Positions 34,679 to 46,364 are shown, counted from the first letter of the stretch. The stretch: DNA of 64,000 bases from Paracyclopina nana (GCA_019096065.1 JAGUCH010000001.1:6014001-6078000), one strand, 5' to 3'. Translations and numbers: made by a program. The notes: generated by a model from the sequence alone, not told the origin.

Positions 34679-37600
34679 TTAAGAATAGAAAGTCAACACC
34701 GATGTTTGGTTGCCCCTAACAAACAAAAATGGTGGCATATCTCTTGACATTATTTCCAGCCAGCACATGTATAGATTAGGTGGAATTATGCCTTGCCTAG
34801 GCATTGGTAAAGTCCTAAAAGATATATAGGTTAAAAAAAGTTACGAGGAATCAGGCATTTCACAAATTCCTTACATGATGATCATTTGCGATTTTTTAGA
34901 GTTTTCTCTTAGCAGCTCGGCCAATCGCAAGTTCCTGTTAGTTTTTTCGCTATGAGCTGATAAATCATCTAAACCAACTTTGACCTTTTCAGTATATGAC
35001 TTGAACTCAGCTTTTATATAGTCAGTGGCCTTTCTTGTTACGTCTGGTATGACAGTTACATCAGAGAACTCTATTCTAAACTTGGCTAACAGTGCAGCCA
35101 TGCTGAAAAAAGCATAAAAGTCGTCTTGATTCGTCATTTAATAAATAATTCTGAATGACTCACTTTCTAGTCTCTTTGTCCAATTCGTCCATTCTATTGG
35201 CCAATGTGAACACCCTCAAGGAGCATTCAGCAAACTGAGCCCTAGTGCTAAGTATATAAGGCAGTAAAAGTGTCAATCCACCGTCGTCATAGAGCCACCA
35301 AACATCAATAGTTCCCTTTCGCTTCTTGGCCTGAAAGTAGAAAAAATTACATAATCCTATTACCATTAGCTACCCCCAACATTTCAAGCATTGCACAGTG
35401 GGTTTATTTGCCGATTTCACGCGCACGGAAAAAAGTCGCGAAATCAACGTAGCACCTCTTTCTTATAGTCCGTAAGCTAAAAATATTCCATCCTAGCACC
35501 CTGGAGAGCAAGTAAGAGCAGCCAATTCTGGTGGATTATCAATTTATGCTATAAGGTTGACTTCCCTGAATTGGTCACTCAATTGGAGTCGTTTGGAATC
35601 AAAAGTTATGGGAGAATCAATTTTTGCTTAAATTGTCCAAAGTTGCTGTTCTACTGAATTCGCCAAAATCAACTTTTGGCCAAAAATTATGCCTTCTTCT
35701 CGAAATTTGAATCTTTATCTGTCAATAAACATTAATTTGTGCTTTTTAGATAGCCCCGAAGTCATTCAAATTAGAAACTGAAAATGGGTGCTAAAATCGG
35801 AAATCTGCGATTTGACGTAATTTCTCGTGCGCGTAAAATCGGCTTTTTGATCCACTGTGCATTGGTAAAATTTAATTTATGTAAGCTTTTTTGGCCCCTC
35901 AATTTTTTTGCTAGAGATGCCTTAAAATTTGCGGTCCGGTTTATCACAGACAGTGAGCGTGAGCTCATCAAAGTTGGCCCAGTGGTCTAACCTGCACCAG
36001 CTGCTTGCTGTGCGCGCTGTAGCATCTTTGTGCCACGCCGGCCAGTCCGGCCCGTCGCTAGTCTGCTATAGGGACTCGAGCAAAGCACTGTGCACTAGAT
36101 GGCGTTAAATTCAGATGGCTTGACGTCATGTTCGCGTGATCGCAGATGACCCATCGGCCATTTTGGATCGGAGTCGTTACCAGAATTTGATCTCAATAAA
36201 AGCCATAAAGAGCCAGCTGAATAAATTAAAGCAGCCACTTTTATTGCGTCGGCTGATCTAGTAGCACTTTTAATTGATGCACAACCAGGCCCAAAAGCCA
36301 GCCCAAACGCCAGCCTTAAAGTTGGCAAAAAAGTTGATTATTTAGCAAACAAGACCTTATAAAATGGTAAGATTATAACAAAATTGTATTTTTTTAGTGC
36401 CATAAGTGAATTGGGCTTGAAAAAACGCCCCTTTTCTAAATAAATTAAGGCAGAACTATGCATTTTGCCATCTGAGATGGCACACGCAGGCAGCTTTCAG
36501 CCATCTGAGAATCTACGCGCTGACCACTGGGCGATATATGGGCCGATTTCCAGTACCCTATTTTCCTGACTAACTAAAAAATATGTTACCTGAAACTGGG
36601 TGATACTTTCGACATATTTCCTCTCCAAGGGTTTGCCATCAATCCCATGAAATACAGCAACTGACGTTCTTCTCCCTCTCCTGGTTTTTTCAATTATCAT
36701 GTTGGCCAAGCTGTGAACGGTTGTATCATCTGTTGTAGCGTCTTCAGATTCTGCTAGAAAATATCACAGTAGAAATGACCAAATTAAAAAAAATATAAAA
36801 TATGTTAACCTCCATCTGAATTTTCTTCCCCATTAGGAATGATTATTTGCTCTTGCTTTCCAATGTAAGATGAAAAATCACACCCGTCCCTTAGTTTTAG
36901 AATTCCAACTGCTAAGTGCATGTCAAATACTTTATGGATTATGCTTAAATATGAATCCAGGTTTTGTAAGTCATTCATCCAGTTGTTTTTGTAGCCCAAT
37001 AGTACCATGTTCGGGACCAACTTGCCCAAACCACCAGCGCTTATAGCTGCAAAAGCTCCCTCTTCCAGACTCTTGTTAGGAATCACAGTGTAGAATGCTT
37101 GTATGTTCTGATCTTTGAGCCACTGAGATCCATTTGCTTTTAGTGTATCCAAATACTTGTAATCATGCGAATTTTCAATGTGAGCACATATCATCAAAGA
37201 TAGTTTTTTAGTTAAAAGGTTTGCAAAGTCAACCAATGGTTGCCTAAATCAGGAGAGTATAGTCATGTAGAATAATAAAACAAGGTACTCCTTTTTTTGG
37301 TTGATTACCTATGACCGGGGATACCCGATAAAACAAGTATTTTTGGCCTGTAGTTTTTGACATGCTCAGGTACATAATTCAGTGTTTGAATGTTTTTAAG
37401 TGCTGAGACAAATGCCAGAGCATGAGTGGAGCTTCCCCAATTCGCTTCTGGTTGCCTGTAGTTGATGTAAAAGTATAGAATTCCTATCGCCACAAAAGTC
37501 AGGAGTGCTGTTATCCAATCCATGAGGAACATCACAGCAATGCAGAGACCTGTTGCAATTAATGACACCCATTTATTGTAGTATTTGAATGTTGGTCTCC

Positions 37601-39548
37601 AGCCAGGACTTTTTGTTATAGATGCATGGAAGACTGAATAGTTAATCAGTGCATATGCAGCCACAAAAAAATTGGAAAGTAAAGTTGACACAACATCTAA
37701 TTTGCCAATAAGTAAGCATGCAAGAGCGATGCAAAATACCAAAATATACCCTCTAAATGGATCATTATTTGCTCCATGACCTTTAGCAAAAAACACTACT
37801 CCTGGGTAAAGTTTATCTTTTGAGAGGGCTTGCAAAACTCTTGGAGCACCAACCAATGATGCTATTGCTGATGAAAGTGTTGCAGCAAAGCAGCCTGCAT
37901 ATATCAAATAGCCAGTAAAAGATATTTTAGCCATCATCTGCTGATCATTTGAGGATCCAAATTGGCATAAAGTTAGGTTCAATGCCTTTCTTGCTTCCAC
38001 GGAGCAGTTGTCAAATGCCATCATACCCTCAGTCAAATTGCCATGTATTGTTGCGTAGTACTCCTCTGCATCTCCTGAGGCTTGAGAAATTGCGCAACCA
38101 CCAACTAGTATGCCATATCCTATGTAAGTCAGGAAAGTCACAAAAATTGCAAGCAATGTTCCCAAGGGAATGGCAAGTGATGGGTCCTTAAGATCGCCAG
38201 AGAGGTTGGCACCAGCAACAATTCCAGTTACTGCAGGAAAAAATACACCAAAGAGAGTAAAGAATGACATCTCTCTTTCTGGATTGTCATAGTCATGAAA
38301 ATCTGGTTTTTCATTCCGTTTGAATACATCCATACTAGAATAGGAATCAAACCAAAACATTTTTTTACTTTCTTAGCTGTATCCTTTCAGTACCTGTATC
38401 CAAGAAATCCATATTTCTTTTCTTCCTCAGCTGGAATAAAAGTTCCAATAATGAAGTCAATTTGTGAAATGACAAGCAATGCCAGTAGTAGCATCTGGAC
38501 TCTTGTGACCCAATCCATTCCCACCACTGCAAGAACTAGAGTGCAGATCAAGACAATCACTCCTATAATTCTGATGTTGTTCAACCGGTCATCATCATTG
38601 GACACATTTCCAACAATTCCCTCAAAGTCATACATGTATTCTGAACACATATCGAGTAAGGAATCGCAAAATCCAATGATATACATTGCCACGGCTATGG
38701 AATTGGCTAAAACAAACATTATGCCAATTGCCCCTCCGAATTCTGGTCCCAATGATCTCGAAATCATGTAGTAGATTCCTCCTGCTTTTATCTGGCCATT
38801 TGTCACTACTGCTGACATTGAAATTGCAGTTAAGATAGTTACAACATTGCATAAAGCAATGCAGATCAACCCTTGTATTGTTCCACCTTGCCCCACTACC
38901 CATGTCAATCTTAAAAATAACATCACACCCCATATATTCAGAAGACATCTCATCTGTGAAAAGGAAGAGCTTATTCAAATCAAATGAATGATCAGCGTAA
39001 TTTTTGGACCCACAAAAACTCCTTTGATCCATCCGAATTTGACAACTTTGCCTTTAAGCTTAACTTCCGGTTCTGCAGCTTCAACCTAGAAATCGAAGAC
39101 AAAGTTGGTTAAGATTGCAAAGCCTTGGAGATGGGACTCTCCATCTATAAGAGTGAAAAACATCCTTTTCTTGGCAGAGTAAAAATAATTGCAAAAAGGA
39201 TTTATTCACCATTTTATCTTCTTTTCTCCCTGCTTTCAATTCTTCCAATGTTGGCCTTTCTCCCATCGCAGAGAAGAGATCTTGGTAGTTTTTTTCGGAT
39301 GGCAAAACCTCCACCTGTAATTCAATATATCAGCATACAAATAGGTCACTATAATTTCATAGATTAGAGCTGACCGTCATTCCCTCAAGGCTTCGGTTGG
39401 CATCATAAACATAGGAATGATAGTTCAAGTTAAGTTCAGCATTCCTTAAGGAAAACCTTTTTCGCCAAGGCTCGAATCCTGTTGCGCCATCGGTGTCCTC
39501 ACTCTGAAAGCTTGGGTTATCTTGGCCCTCATCTTCGTTAATCACCAT
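34679..39548 (-). CDS. Na-(K)-Cl cotransporter, SLC12A1/2/3 type, paralogue B
   Basis: Ten exons: 39548-39375, 39314-39210, 39085-39014, 38953-38394, 38334-37309, 37243-36810, 36753-36590, 35330-35164, 35102-34875 and 34814-34679. They total 3066 nt, 1,021 residues. Same order of marks as [83 protein letters not shown], and terminal LTFYS. Exons 4, 5, 8, 9 and 10 are exactly as long as in A (560, 1026, 167, 228, 136 nt), so this is a tandem duplication with every intron position kept. The N-terminal exon is longer and contains KRFSL, which resembles but does not match the RFxV/I docking motif. Intron 7 is enlarged to 1,259 bp (57 bp in A) by inserted elements. Exon 1 uses an unusual ACG|GTCAGC donor. 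Likely a membrane salt cotransporter; ion specificity unknown. Confidence 0.93.
35394..35859. mobile_element. 466-bp TIR element with CACAGTG ends and 5-bp TSD (Transib-like MITE?)
   Basis: Ends are CACAGTGG and CCACTGTG, flanked by the direct repeat CATTG (35389-35393 and 35860-35864). Imperfect inverted repeats extend about 50 bp and share GCCGATTT(C/T)ACGCGCACG. There is no transposase ORF. Terminal CACWRTG and a 5-bp duplication are the marks of Transib/RAG-type elements; other superfamilies cannot be excluded. It sits in intron 7 of NKCC paralogue B. Confidence 0.75.
35970..36580. repeat. Possible tRNA-derived SINE fragments
   Basis: Also in intron 7 of NKCC B, this GC-richer stretch has an A-box match TGGCCCAGTGG (plus strand, about 35975). 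A second A-box-like CGCCCAGTGGTCAGCGCG faces it on the minus strand near 36530. B-box matches are weak. Both ends carrying CCAGTGGTC in opposite orientation could instead be an inverted repeat of another element. Confidence 0.3.
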
Positions 39549-41100
39549 TTTCGGATGCCTTATTGCACCTTACTATCTATGTAGAAGCGTAAAAGATCTA
39601 CAAGATCTTCACAAGAAATCTGTCAAGTTACCTGTTTGGCTTGAAACGGTATTGCTTTACGACTGATGCTTCAGGTTTGACTATCAGCAACGATTGACCA
39701 ACTCTTGACTTGAAATACGAGGGCAGCACGTTATAAATAAATCACGAAATTATTAACCTAGTTGTTGCAGACTATTGGCAGTATATTAAACTTGCTTAGT
39801 TTGTGCTTTACTTTTTTAAACTCAAATAAAATTTGAGTAATTCATTTTGTTAGAATTTTGTTCTGTTTTAACTTTTTTGTTGTTGTTGGAATTTGGGGAC
39901 CTTAAATATTGCCGTGGATTTGGATAGATGAAGGTCTGTTGCCTATAAACGACATATACTTGTATTCTGATGCTTGAAATCATGGAGCAACTTAATTAAT
40001 TGCATTCAATTTCGCACCTCTTTGAATTAATTTTTTTCATTTCCATTTTTATATGGTTATTTGATTCATAAACACGAACTTTTGAGAGTTCATCAGGGCT
40101 TCAATTTATTACAAAAACCATCATTTATCACCCTGCAGCAAGTGACTGTTGACCAAAGTGAGCTCATACATCATTTCTTTTTATAACAAGAGGCACCAAG
40201 CAAAAACGTTTTGACCAAAAAAACAACCAAGGTGAATTTTCTTAATTATGCTATAAAAATGCGTTTCTATTTCTGGCTTTTATCCGATTGTTGGCTTCTC
40301 GTTTAACTTACCTAATTATAATCTCATACCTAAAGCTTAAACAAGTTCAATTTTGTTAGTACGCAATTCATTATCACGATCGGTTCTTTGGACTTCAACC
40401 AGTTTTAGCCACTTTTTCCGGTAAAACTAATTCAAACTGATCAAAACCACTGCAAACCAGGTTCAAACAAGAAAAAAGTGGATAGCGAACTTGCTTTTAG
40501 CATTTATTGCAGACGAAAGAGAAAAATAGGCTGTCATTTTCTAGAGAGAGATGTCCACCAAGAAATTGTAAAGGGTATAATGGATATGAGGCACAAATCA
40601 CCTGCTCTTAATTGAGGCGAAATAAAGAGCATATAACATCAGCTGAAATATGCAATTGCTGGCGAATCATAAATTCTGTTCCTTTTCTCAATTTTGGATT
40701 ATGCAAGCTGCTTTTCTCTTAGAATACAAACTCTTTGCAAGTTTTTCTATGGTATAATGTGGTGTTCATCTATTAAGGAAAGGAAAATCCTTATCTTTAG
40801 CACCTTTTTCCTCAGGTGAATAACTTTAGAACTGATAGCCAGAGCTAAAAACTATGCGTTGGTGCTTATTCTTAAAAGTTGATTTTTTAATTCCTAATAG
40901 TTTTAATGCCTAATGATATTCCTAAGGACAAAAAGGAAGAGTCTTGAAATCATAAGTTAGATGAAGTAGATGAACACCACATAAGACCTCTTCATGAGAT
41001 TTTACTTGCAGAAATAATGGAAGCTAAACTACCAGCTGAAGTATTAATAATTCGATCACAATTACGGCTCTTCACTTAAAGCTTAGCCTTCAACATTTTC
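39549..41100. other. Spacer between NKCC B and esterase-like gene
   Basis: About 1.55 kb, AT-rich, upstream of NKCC B and downstream of the esterase-like gene (both minus strand). No supported gene or repeat. Confidence 0.6.
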
Positions 41101-43411
41101 TTCATGTCTTCAGCTTAAATCTTTTCCTGAACAGTTTTGCATATACTTTGCAAGGAGTTTTCTCTAGGGAATAATCCTGGTATATGTCACTCCAGAACTC
41201 CACATTGGTGAGTTGTTTTCCCTCATGATTGCTGGTCATACAATCCTTCGAAATAGCCAGATATGGGCCATTTTGTTGCTCATTATAAGGCTTCCAAAGT
41301 AATTCTTTAAGAGTTGGATCATCTGCAAAAAAAGGAGAGCGCAAGACGGATGAACTTGCTCATGAAAAAGTGACATTCCATTTTACCTTTGGGGTTTGGT
41401 GTTGGATTAGAAAATCTCGAGAAATTGACCCACATTCGCACCATTTTTTCGGATATAGCCACGTCCGAAGGAGTTGTGAGGAAAATTCCGTCGTGGATGC
41501 CTGGTATTTTAGGCCTGAATAAATAAATGAGTTCATCGCCTTGGCAAATTCCGTGATTTTCAGCTTCATGGGGCTGAAACAAAGCCTCATTTAAAATTTC
41601 TGCCTTTTTCTTGTATTTTTTTTTACTTTTAAGCTCATTCTTCTCAAGGCTACCGAAGTCAAGACTGATTTCCAATTTGTGGATATGAGATCTCCTGCCC
41701 TAAATTTGCCCTTGTAGTCGAAGCTGTAGAGAAAAACCGGTTGGGCCGACGCCTCTTTTATCAAATTAACCAGTAAAGCATTGGCACATGCTCCATATGC
41801 GTCGCTTAGCATTTCAATCACGCCTTTCAAGTCATCAACAGATTTCTCGCCAAAGTATTGCGATCTAATTCTCTCAAGAGCTTTGCTTTTTTCCTCGTCA
41901 TTTTTTTCCTCCTCGTCAAGATTTTCGTCCGATTTGTTGAACAATAGCAAGCTTGCTAATGCATTCCAATGCTGATCCAAGTACTTGATGTTCGATGGAT
42001 CTTGAATTAGTCGACTCCCATACAGAATTCCTGGGAAAAATTGACTAGATTTAGATGATTAGGTCATCTGCTTACTGCAAGCCTCAATGAAACAATATAA
42101 AATTCTACTTGTGCGTAATTTCAGCTAAGCCCACGAATTAATGAAAAATTAAGTTTGAGCTGGTTTGAATTAAGTGATTGACCTTCATCTTTTGCATGCC
42201 CTATCATAACTGGCATCTTGTTCACTGCCCCATTTTTGAGCAAAACCATTGGCTCATCTCTTAGGAAGGGGTCTTTGGTTGATTGCATATCCACAGATGG
42301 CAGCCAGGGATTAGGGCAAAGAAAATCCCAATCTTTAAGCACTCCAGATTCTTCGAGCAGGTCAGATGCACTAAAAGTATTGAAGGCTTCAATTTATAGC
42401 TGTAAAGGAAGGTTTTTGTAAATCTCGCCTCTTGGATTGCAGCTCCTCAAAAATTAGGTCTGGCTCTTCTTCATCAATTTCCAGCTCCTTAGCAAAGGTT
42501 TTAGCTACCTCAACAGGGTCATGGTGAAGCCAAAGTCCGGGGGTGGCAAGGTTCCCAGACATAAGAATAATTCGGGCAAAAAGACCCACACTTTGCTTTG
42601 AGATGAGGTGGTATGAAGCACACACTGAGCCCGAACCGTGACCTACCAAAGTCACATTGTCAGGATCTCCGCCGAACTCCGAAATGTTGTCATGCACCCA
42701 TTTTAAAGCTTGGACCTATGTTTATAACCAAGTATTAGGGGTTGATCTAAAAGTTCTACATGTACCTGATCCCACAGTCCTTGGTTGCCGGGGCAAGATT
42801 CAATTCCAAGATTAAGAAAGCCAAATGGACCCAGCCTGTAATTTGCAGTGACCAATACCACTTCTCCTGTATTCATGAAACGATCAGGCCCAAAAATGTC
42901 ATCCCTGCTTGTACCCATCGAAAATGTAGTGCCGAAAAACCACACCATAACTGGTAGCTTGTTTTGATTTCGAGTCATCGGCAGATCCGGCGAGTACACG
43001 TTCAAATACAGGCAATCCTCTTGACCAATTTCTTTGTTCCTGAGAAGTTTGATTAGTTTAGTCGAAGTTATGCTGCACAGTCATTGCATTCACCCCAATA
43101 TGAAGTTGTAGTGTATTGGGTGGGGAGATTTTTTTGTTGCATCAAGCACGTGGCTCCATGGTTCTTTAGGAACGGGCCTTCGAAATCTCAAATGACCTAC
43201 AATTTATGCATGAAATTCATTGCGTAATTATGCGTTCGTGCATTCAACTACTGTTACCTATGGGAGGTTGAGCAAATGGGATGCATGTGAAGGATACATA
43301 ATCCACCCCTTTGGCTGTCTCTTTGATCTGCCCCACCATTTTGCCATTTGCTATTGTCACTTTAGGTTTCTGATCCTCCCGCGTGGGGAAACAGCACAAA
43401 ATGTCCTCCAT
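41101..43411 (-). CDS. Carboxylesterase-fold protein without catalytic Ser and His (pseudoenzyme)
   Basis: Eight exons: 43411-43258, 43196-43094, 43039-42766, 42715-42429, 42370-42183, 42030-41654, 41575-41387 and 41322-41101. They total 1794 nt, 597 residues. Type-B esterase marks: IPFAQPPIGHLRFRRP, EDCLYLNVYSPDLP, ANYRLGPFGFLNL, GNQGLWDQ, FGGDPDNVTLVG, and FWSDIYQDY near the end. The nucleophile elbow is GHGSG where active enzymes have GESAG, so serine is replaced by glycine. The oxyanion HGGG is FGTT, and the histidine position reads ICQGDELIYLF where enzymes have CHGDEL. The acid in KDEG is kept. It therefore should not hydrolyse esters by the usual route. Members with lost triads (neuroligin, gliotactin, glutactin) act in adhesion, but this one shows no signal peptide or TM helix and looks cytosolic. 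All frames are open, so it is probably functional. Intron 4 is GC-AG (58 nt) and intron 5 has donor GTCAAT. Confidence 0.88.
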
Positions 43412-44511
43412 TTTCCCGCGGGACTAATTCGCAGTGTTTGAGCTTACCGTCGACTAAAGTAAAAAAAAATGGGGCGACTTGGGTGCTAGGGCAATTGCCT
43501 GCAGTTTTGCTAATCGATTTCAGGTCACCCTGATCCGAATAAATGTGATATGGATATGATTATTTACATCATATGAGGGAATTATTTTTGAGGTACTTGC
43601 TATTTTTTGAAGTCTTGTAACTATTTAGAAGGTAATTGCCAGCTACCCAAAACCATAGTGTAAGAGGTGCCTTGATGTTTTGCTATTAATACATTACTTC
43701 ACTCCACCAAATGGTACACTTAGGTATGCTTGTTTGGGCACCATGCCAGCTTTTGCCTTGAACCGCACTACTAGTGTTTCGTATGCGAGTACGTGCATGT
43801 TCTTGCCCAGAAAACCAAGCATATGTTCTTATGCTTTGCAAGGATACGTATAGCTCGTACAATTCGAATGGTTCGTTTACATTGATATGGCAAGAAAATA
43901 GTCGTTTTTTATTAAAATGAGTTTCGCATAGCAAACATGTCCTTTAGCATCAACAAGCTTGTTAAAGTAATCTAATTTCGTGCTCATGGTCATGAGGCGA
44001 AAATGAACGCAAAGTTTCAAGACTCGCACATTAGGCCTAGTTCTCCTGTAAATTGGACTAAGAAACTGAAAACTATATTTCTACTCAATTCTTTCTCCTA
44101 TCGTGCCATATCGGTAGGCTAGGCAATTTTAGGTTAGCTTCCCTATAGTGATTTGTAATAACAATTAGTGGCAATGTACGCTAGCATGCAAACAAGATCT
44201 GCACCATGAGTAAACATTTATGTGCCTAAAAATAAAACACCTCAAAACGTGCTCAAGTTTGAGTAATACATTTTTGGTGCAGCCATTTCGAAACTGCCAT
44301 GCTCTTATACGCTAAATACCGCCGATGCAATTTTAGATAACACAAAACTAAGCCATGTTCTCTATTGGGTACCATTTTTATTTTTTCAATCTTGCAGTTT
44401 TCGCAATAAGCCATGCAAGTACTATTTTCTTAATATTCGAGAGTAGTTCATCCAAACCATATCATTGGACATCAGTGCGCTGTAGCATTATTTAGGGTAT
44501 ATCTGTTCAGC
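43412..44511. other. Spacer upstream of the esterase-like gene
   Basis: About 1.1 kb of AT-rich sequence with the presumed promoter of the minus-strand esterase-like gene. No supported gene. Confidence 0.5.
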
Positions 44512-45067
44512 TTCGAATCCGCAAAAGTTCGACAGGTTAAAGTTCGAATCCGCATAAGTTCGATAAGTTTAAAGTTCGAAAGGCAAAGTTCCAATCCGCA
44601 AAAATTCGATCATTGTTGCAACTTCTACTAATGCTGTGTCTATAAAGGAAATTTTTTCCTTCCGTAAAATTATGTTTTACTTAAGCCTCCTATTTTAGTA
44701 CTGATCATTTTTACTCACTCTTGATAGCTTTAAGTAAATTACTTTTTCCACCTCTTTTGGTCACATGAGTTTGAAGTGTTTTGATTAATCAGAAGTACAA
44801 AAAGTTAGGCACTTCATTTAAGGATGCCGTAATATTTCAAGGAAATGAGGCATAGGTGAACACCTCATAAAACTAATTATGAAAAATTATTTAATTATTA
44901 TAAGTTTATTAAATAGTTTTAATTATTTAAAACTATTTAATCCACTGTTGGTAGGAGGCTCTGTATAGATGAACTTAATTTTTTTATTGTGTTGAAAATA
45001 TTTTACAAATCAGTTCCAAGATTTTTTTGCTCTTCGAAGTTTTACCTATCGAAGTTTTGCGGATCGA
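44512..45067. mobile_element. Diverged 556-bp TIR element with internal TTCGAATCCGCAAAAG repeats
   Basis: The left end begins TTCGAATCCGCAAAAGTTCG; the right end, reverse-complemented, begins TTCGATCCGCAAAACTTCGA. They align over about 37 bp. The left end repeats the motif AAAGTTCGAATCCGCAWAAG three to four times (44512-44610). No ORF and no clear target duplication. It ends only a few dozen bases before the 7TM gene's first recognisable exon. Confidence 0.6.
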
Positions 45068-45088
45068 AATAATTTAGTTCATCCTTTC

Positions 45089-46364
45089 TTGAGTTTATCA
45101 TGTACTACGTCTTCAATTGCCATAGCTACACAGGAACATAACTCAAATTGTCAGAGAGAATACCTCTCGCAGTATTTGAATTGCTCACCTGCTGATTGGT
45201 CAGACATGGCGGGGTTGGCAATTCACTTACTCGAATTTGAAGATGAGAGCACATCTCTTCTGAAATGGGCTGATATTTTATCACCCGTTTTGATCTGCAT
45301 TTTAACCCTAGGAGGCGTCGTGGGCATGGCTTGCAAAACGCTGGCAATCAACTACGTGATAAAATACGCTCCAAAAGGAAGGCCCATCAACGTCTTGACT
45401 CTTACTGACCAGGTGAGCCAGCTAGCTATAAAAGCTTAAAAGTAATTTTACGAATATGGTTCAAAGCCAGCTTGAAAAAAGTAATTTTCGATAATTGAGC
45501 TTCTGCGTACAATGTAGAATCAAGAAGGAGGAGACTGAGTCTTCCTTAAGTTCATTAAGCACTGATAGCTTATTTTTCGATTAAATTGCAGATTGTTCAG
45601 CTAGTCACATGCTTCATTTTCACTACTCTCACCATCGGCTCTTTGGTTGCGCAGACGCCTGTTGATAGCATCTTTGGTGAGAGTGGTTGCATCGTCTTTT
45701 GGGCCACTACGTCAGCCCACAACTACTCTCTGGCGTGTGGAGGCCTAATCATGGCTTTGACAGAGTTCTCACCATTTTCGGCAGGAGCAGCCCCAAAATG
45801 GTCAGCTTTGACACGAAAAAAATGACCATCCTCTTGATTCTCCTAGAGCTCACTTTCTATAGCATCATGGCTGCCATGAATTGGTTTGGAAAGGAGCTCT
45901 CAGGGGTCAGTCCGCTCATGCAGTTTTGCAAGGGGCACTCTGCTATCATGGAGGTGATCACGCTTAGGTACCAAGGTGTCTCTGACGAGACGATGGATTT
46001 GGGGCTGGAATTGTTGAGGATGTCCTACTTGGTAGGGCAATGGTTTGTCTTGATTGAGCTAAGCTGCTACATTTACCTGTTTCGATGCCTCCGCAATCAG
46101 AACCAAGCCCTGACCGCTTCGATCTCTGAGGATGCGCAACGCAGAAGGCGTAGAGGGAATGTCATCAATATGTCGGGCCAAGCTTTGTCATTTGTTGTCA
46201 TCACGTCCTTCGTGCTCCTTTTCACCATGCTCATGAGCGTGAAGTCAGGCCACGTCATTTCCCCATCTTCATTCAGCCCCTGTTTGATTTGCTTTCAAGC
46301 TATCAATAGTGTCATCTATGTCGCAGCTTCTCCGGAACTCAGACGATTCTATTTCGCATATTAA
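45089..46364 (+). CDS. Orphan rhodopsin-like seven-transmembrane receptor with a frame break
   Basis: Two exons: about 45089-45412 (donor GACCAG|GTGAGC) and 45592-46364 (acceptor AAATTGCAG). Seven hydrophobic segments are seen: ILSPVLICILTLGGVVGMAC; IVQLVTCFIFTTLTIG; the segment ending NYSLACGGLIMAL; MTILLILLELTFYSIMAAM; YLVGQWFVLIELSCYIYLF; ALSFVVITSFVLLFTMLMSV; and a TM7-like CLICFQAINSVIYVAASPEL. RVLTIFGRSSPKM after TM3 resembles the arginine-containing end of TM3 in GPCRs, and NSVIY stands where NPxxY is usual. The frame changes by one base at about 45757-45762 (after GGLIMAL, before RVLTI). The first exon has no ATG at its left; the first in-frame ATG is 45208, so an upstream exon may exist. 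Ligand unknown. Either a host gene with a one-base assembly error or a recently broken receptor. Confidence 0.7.
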
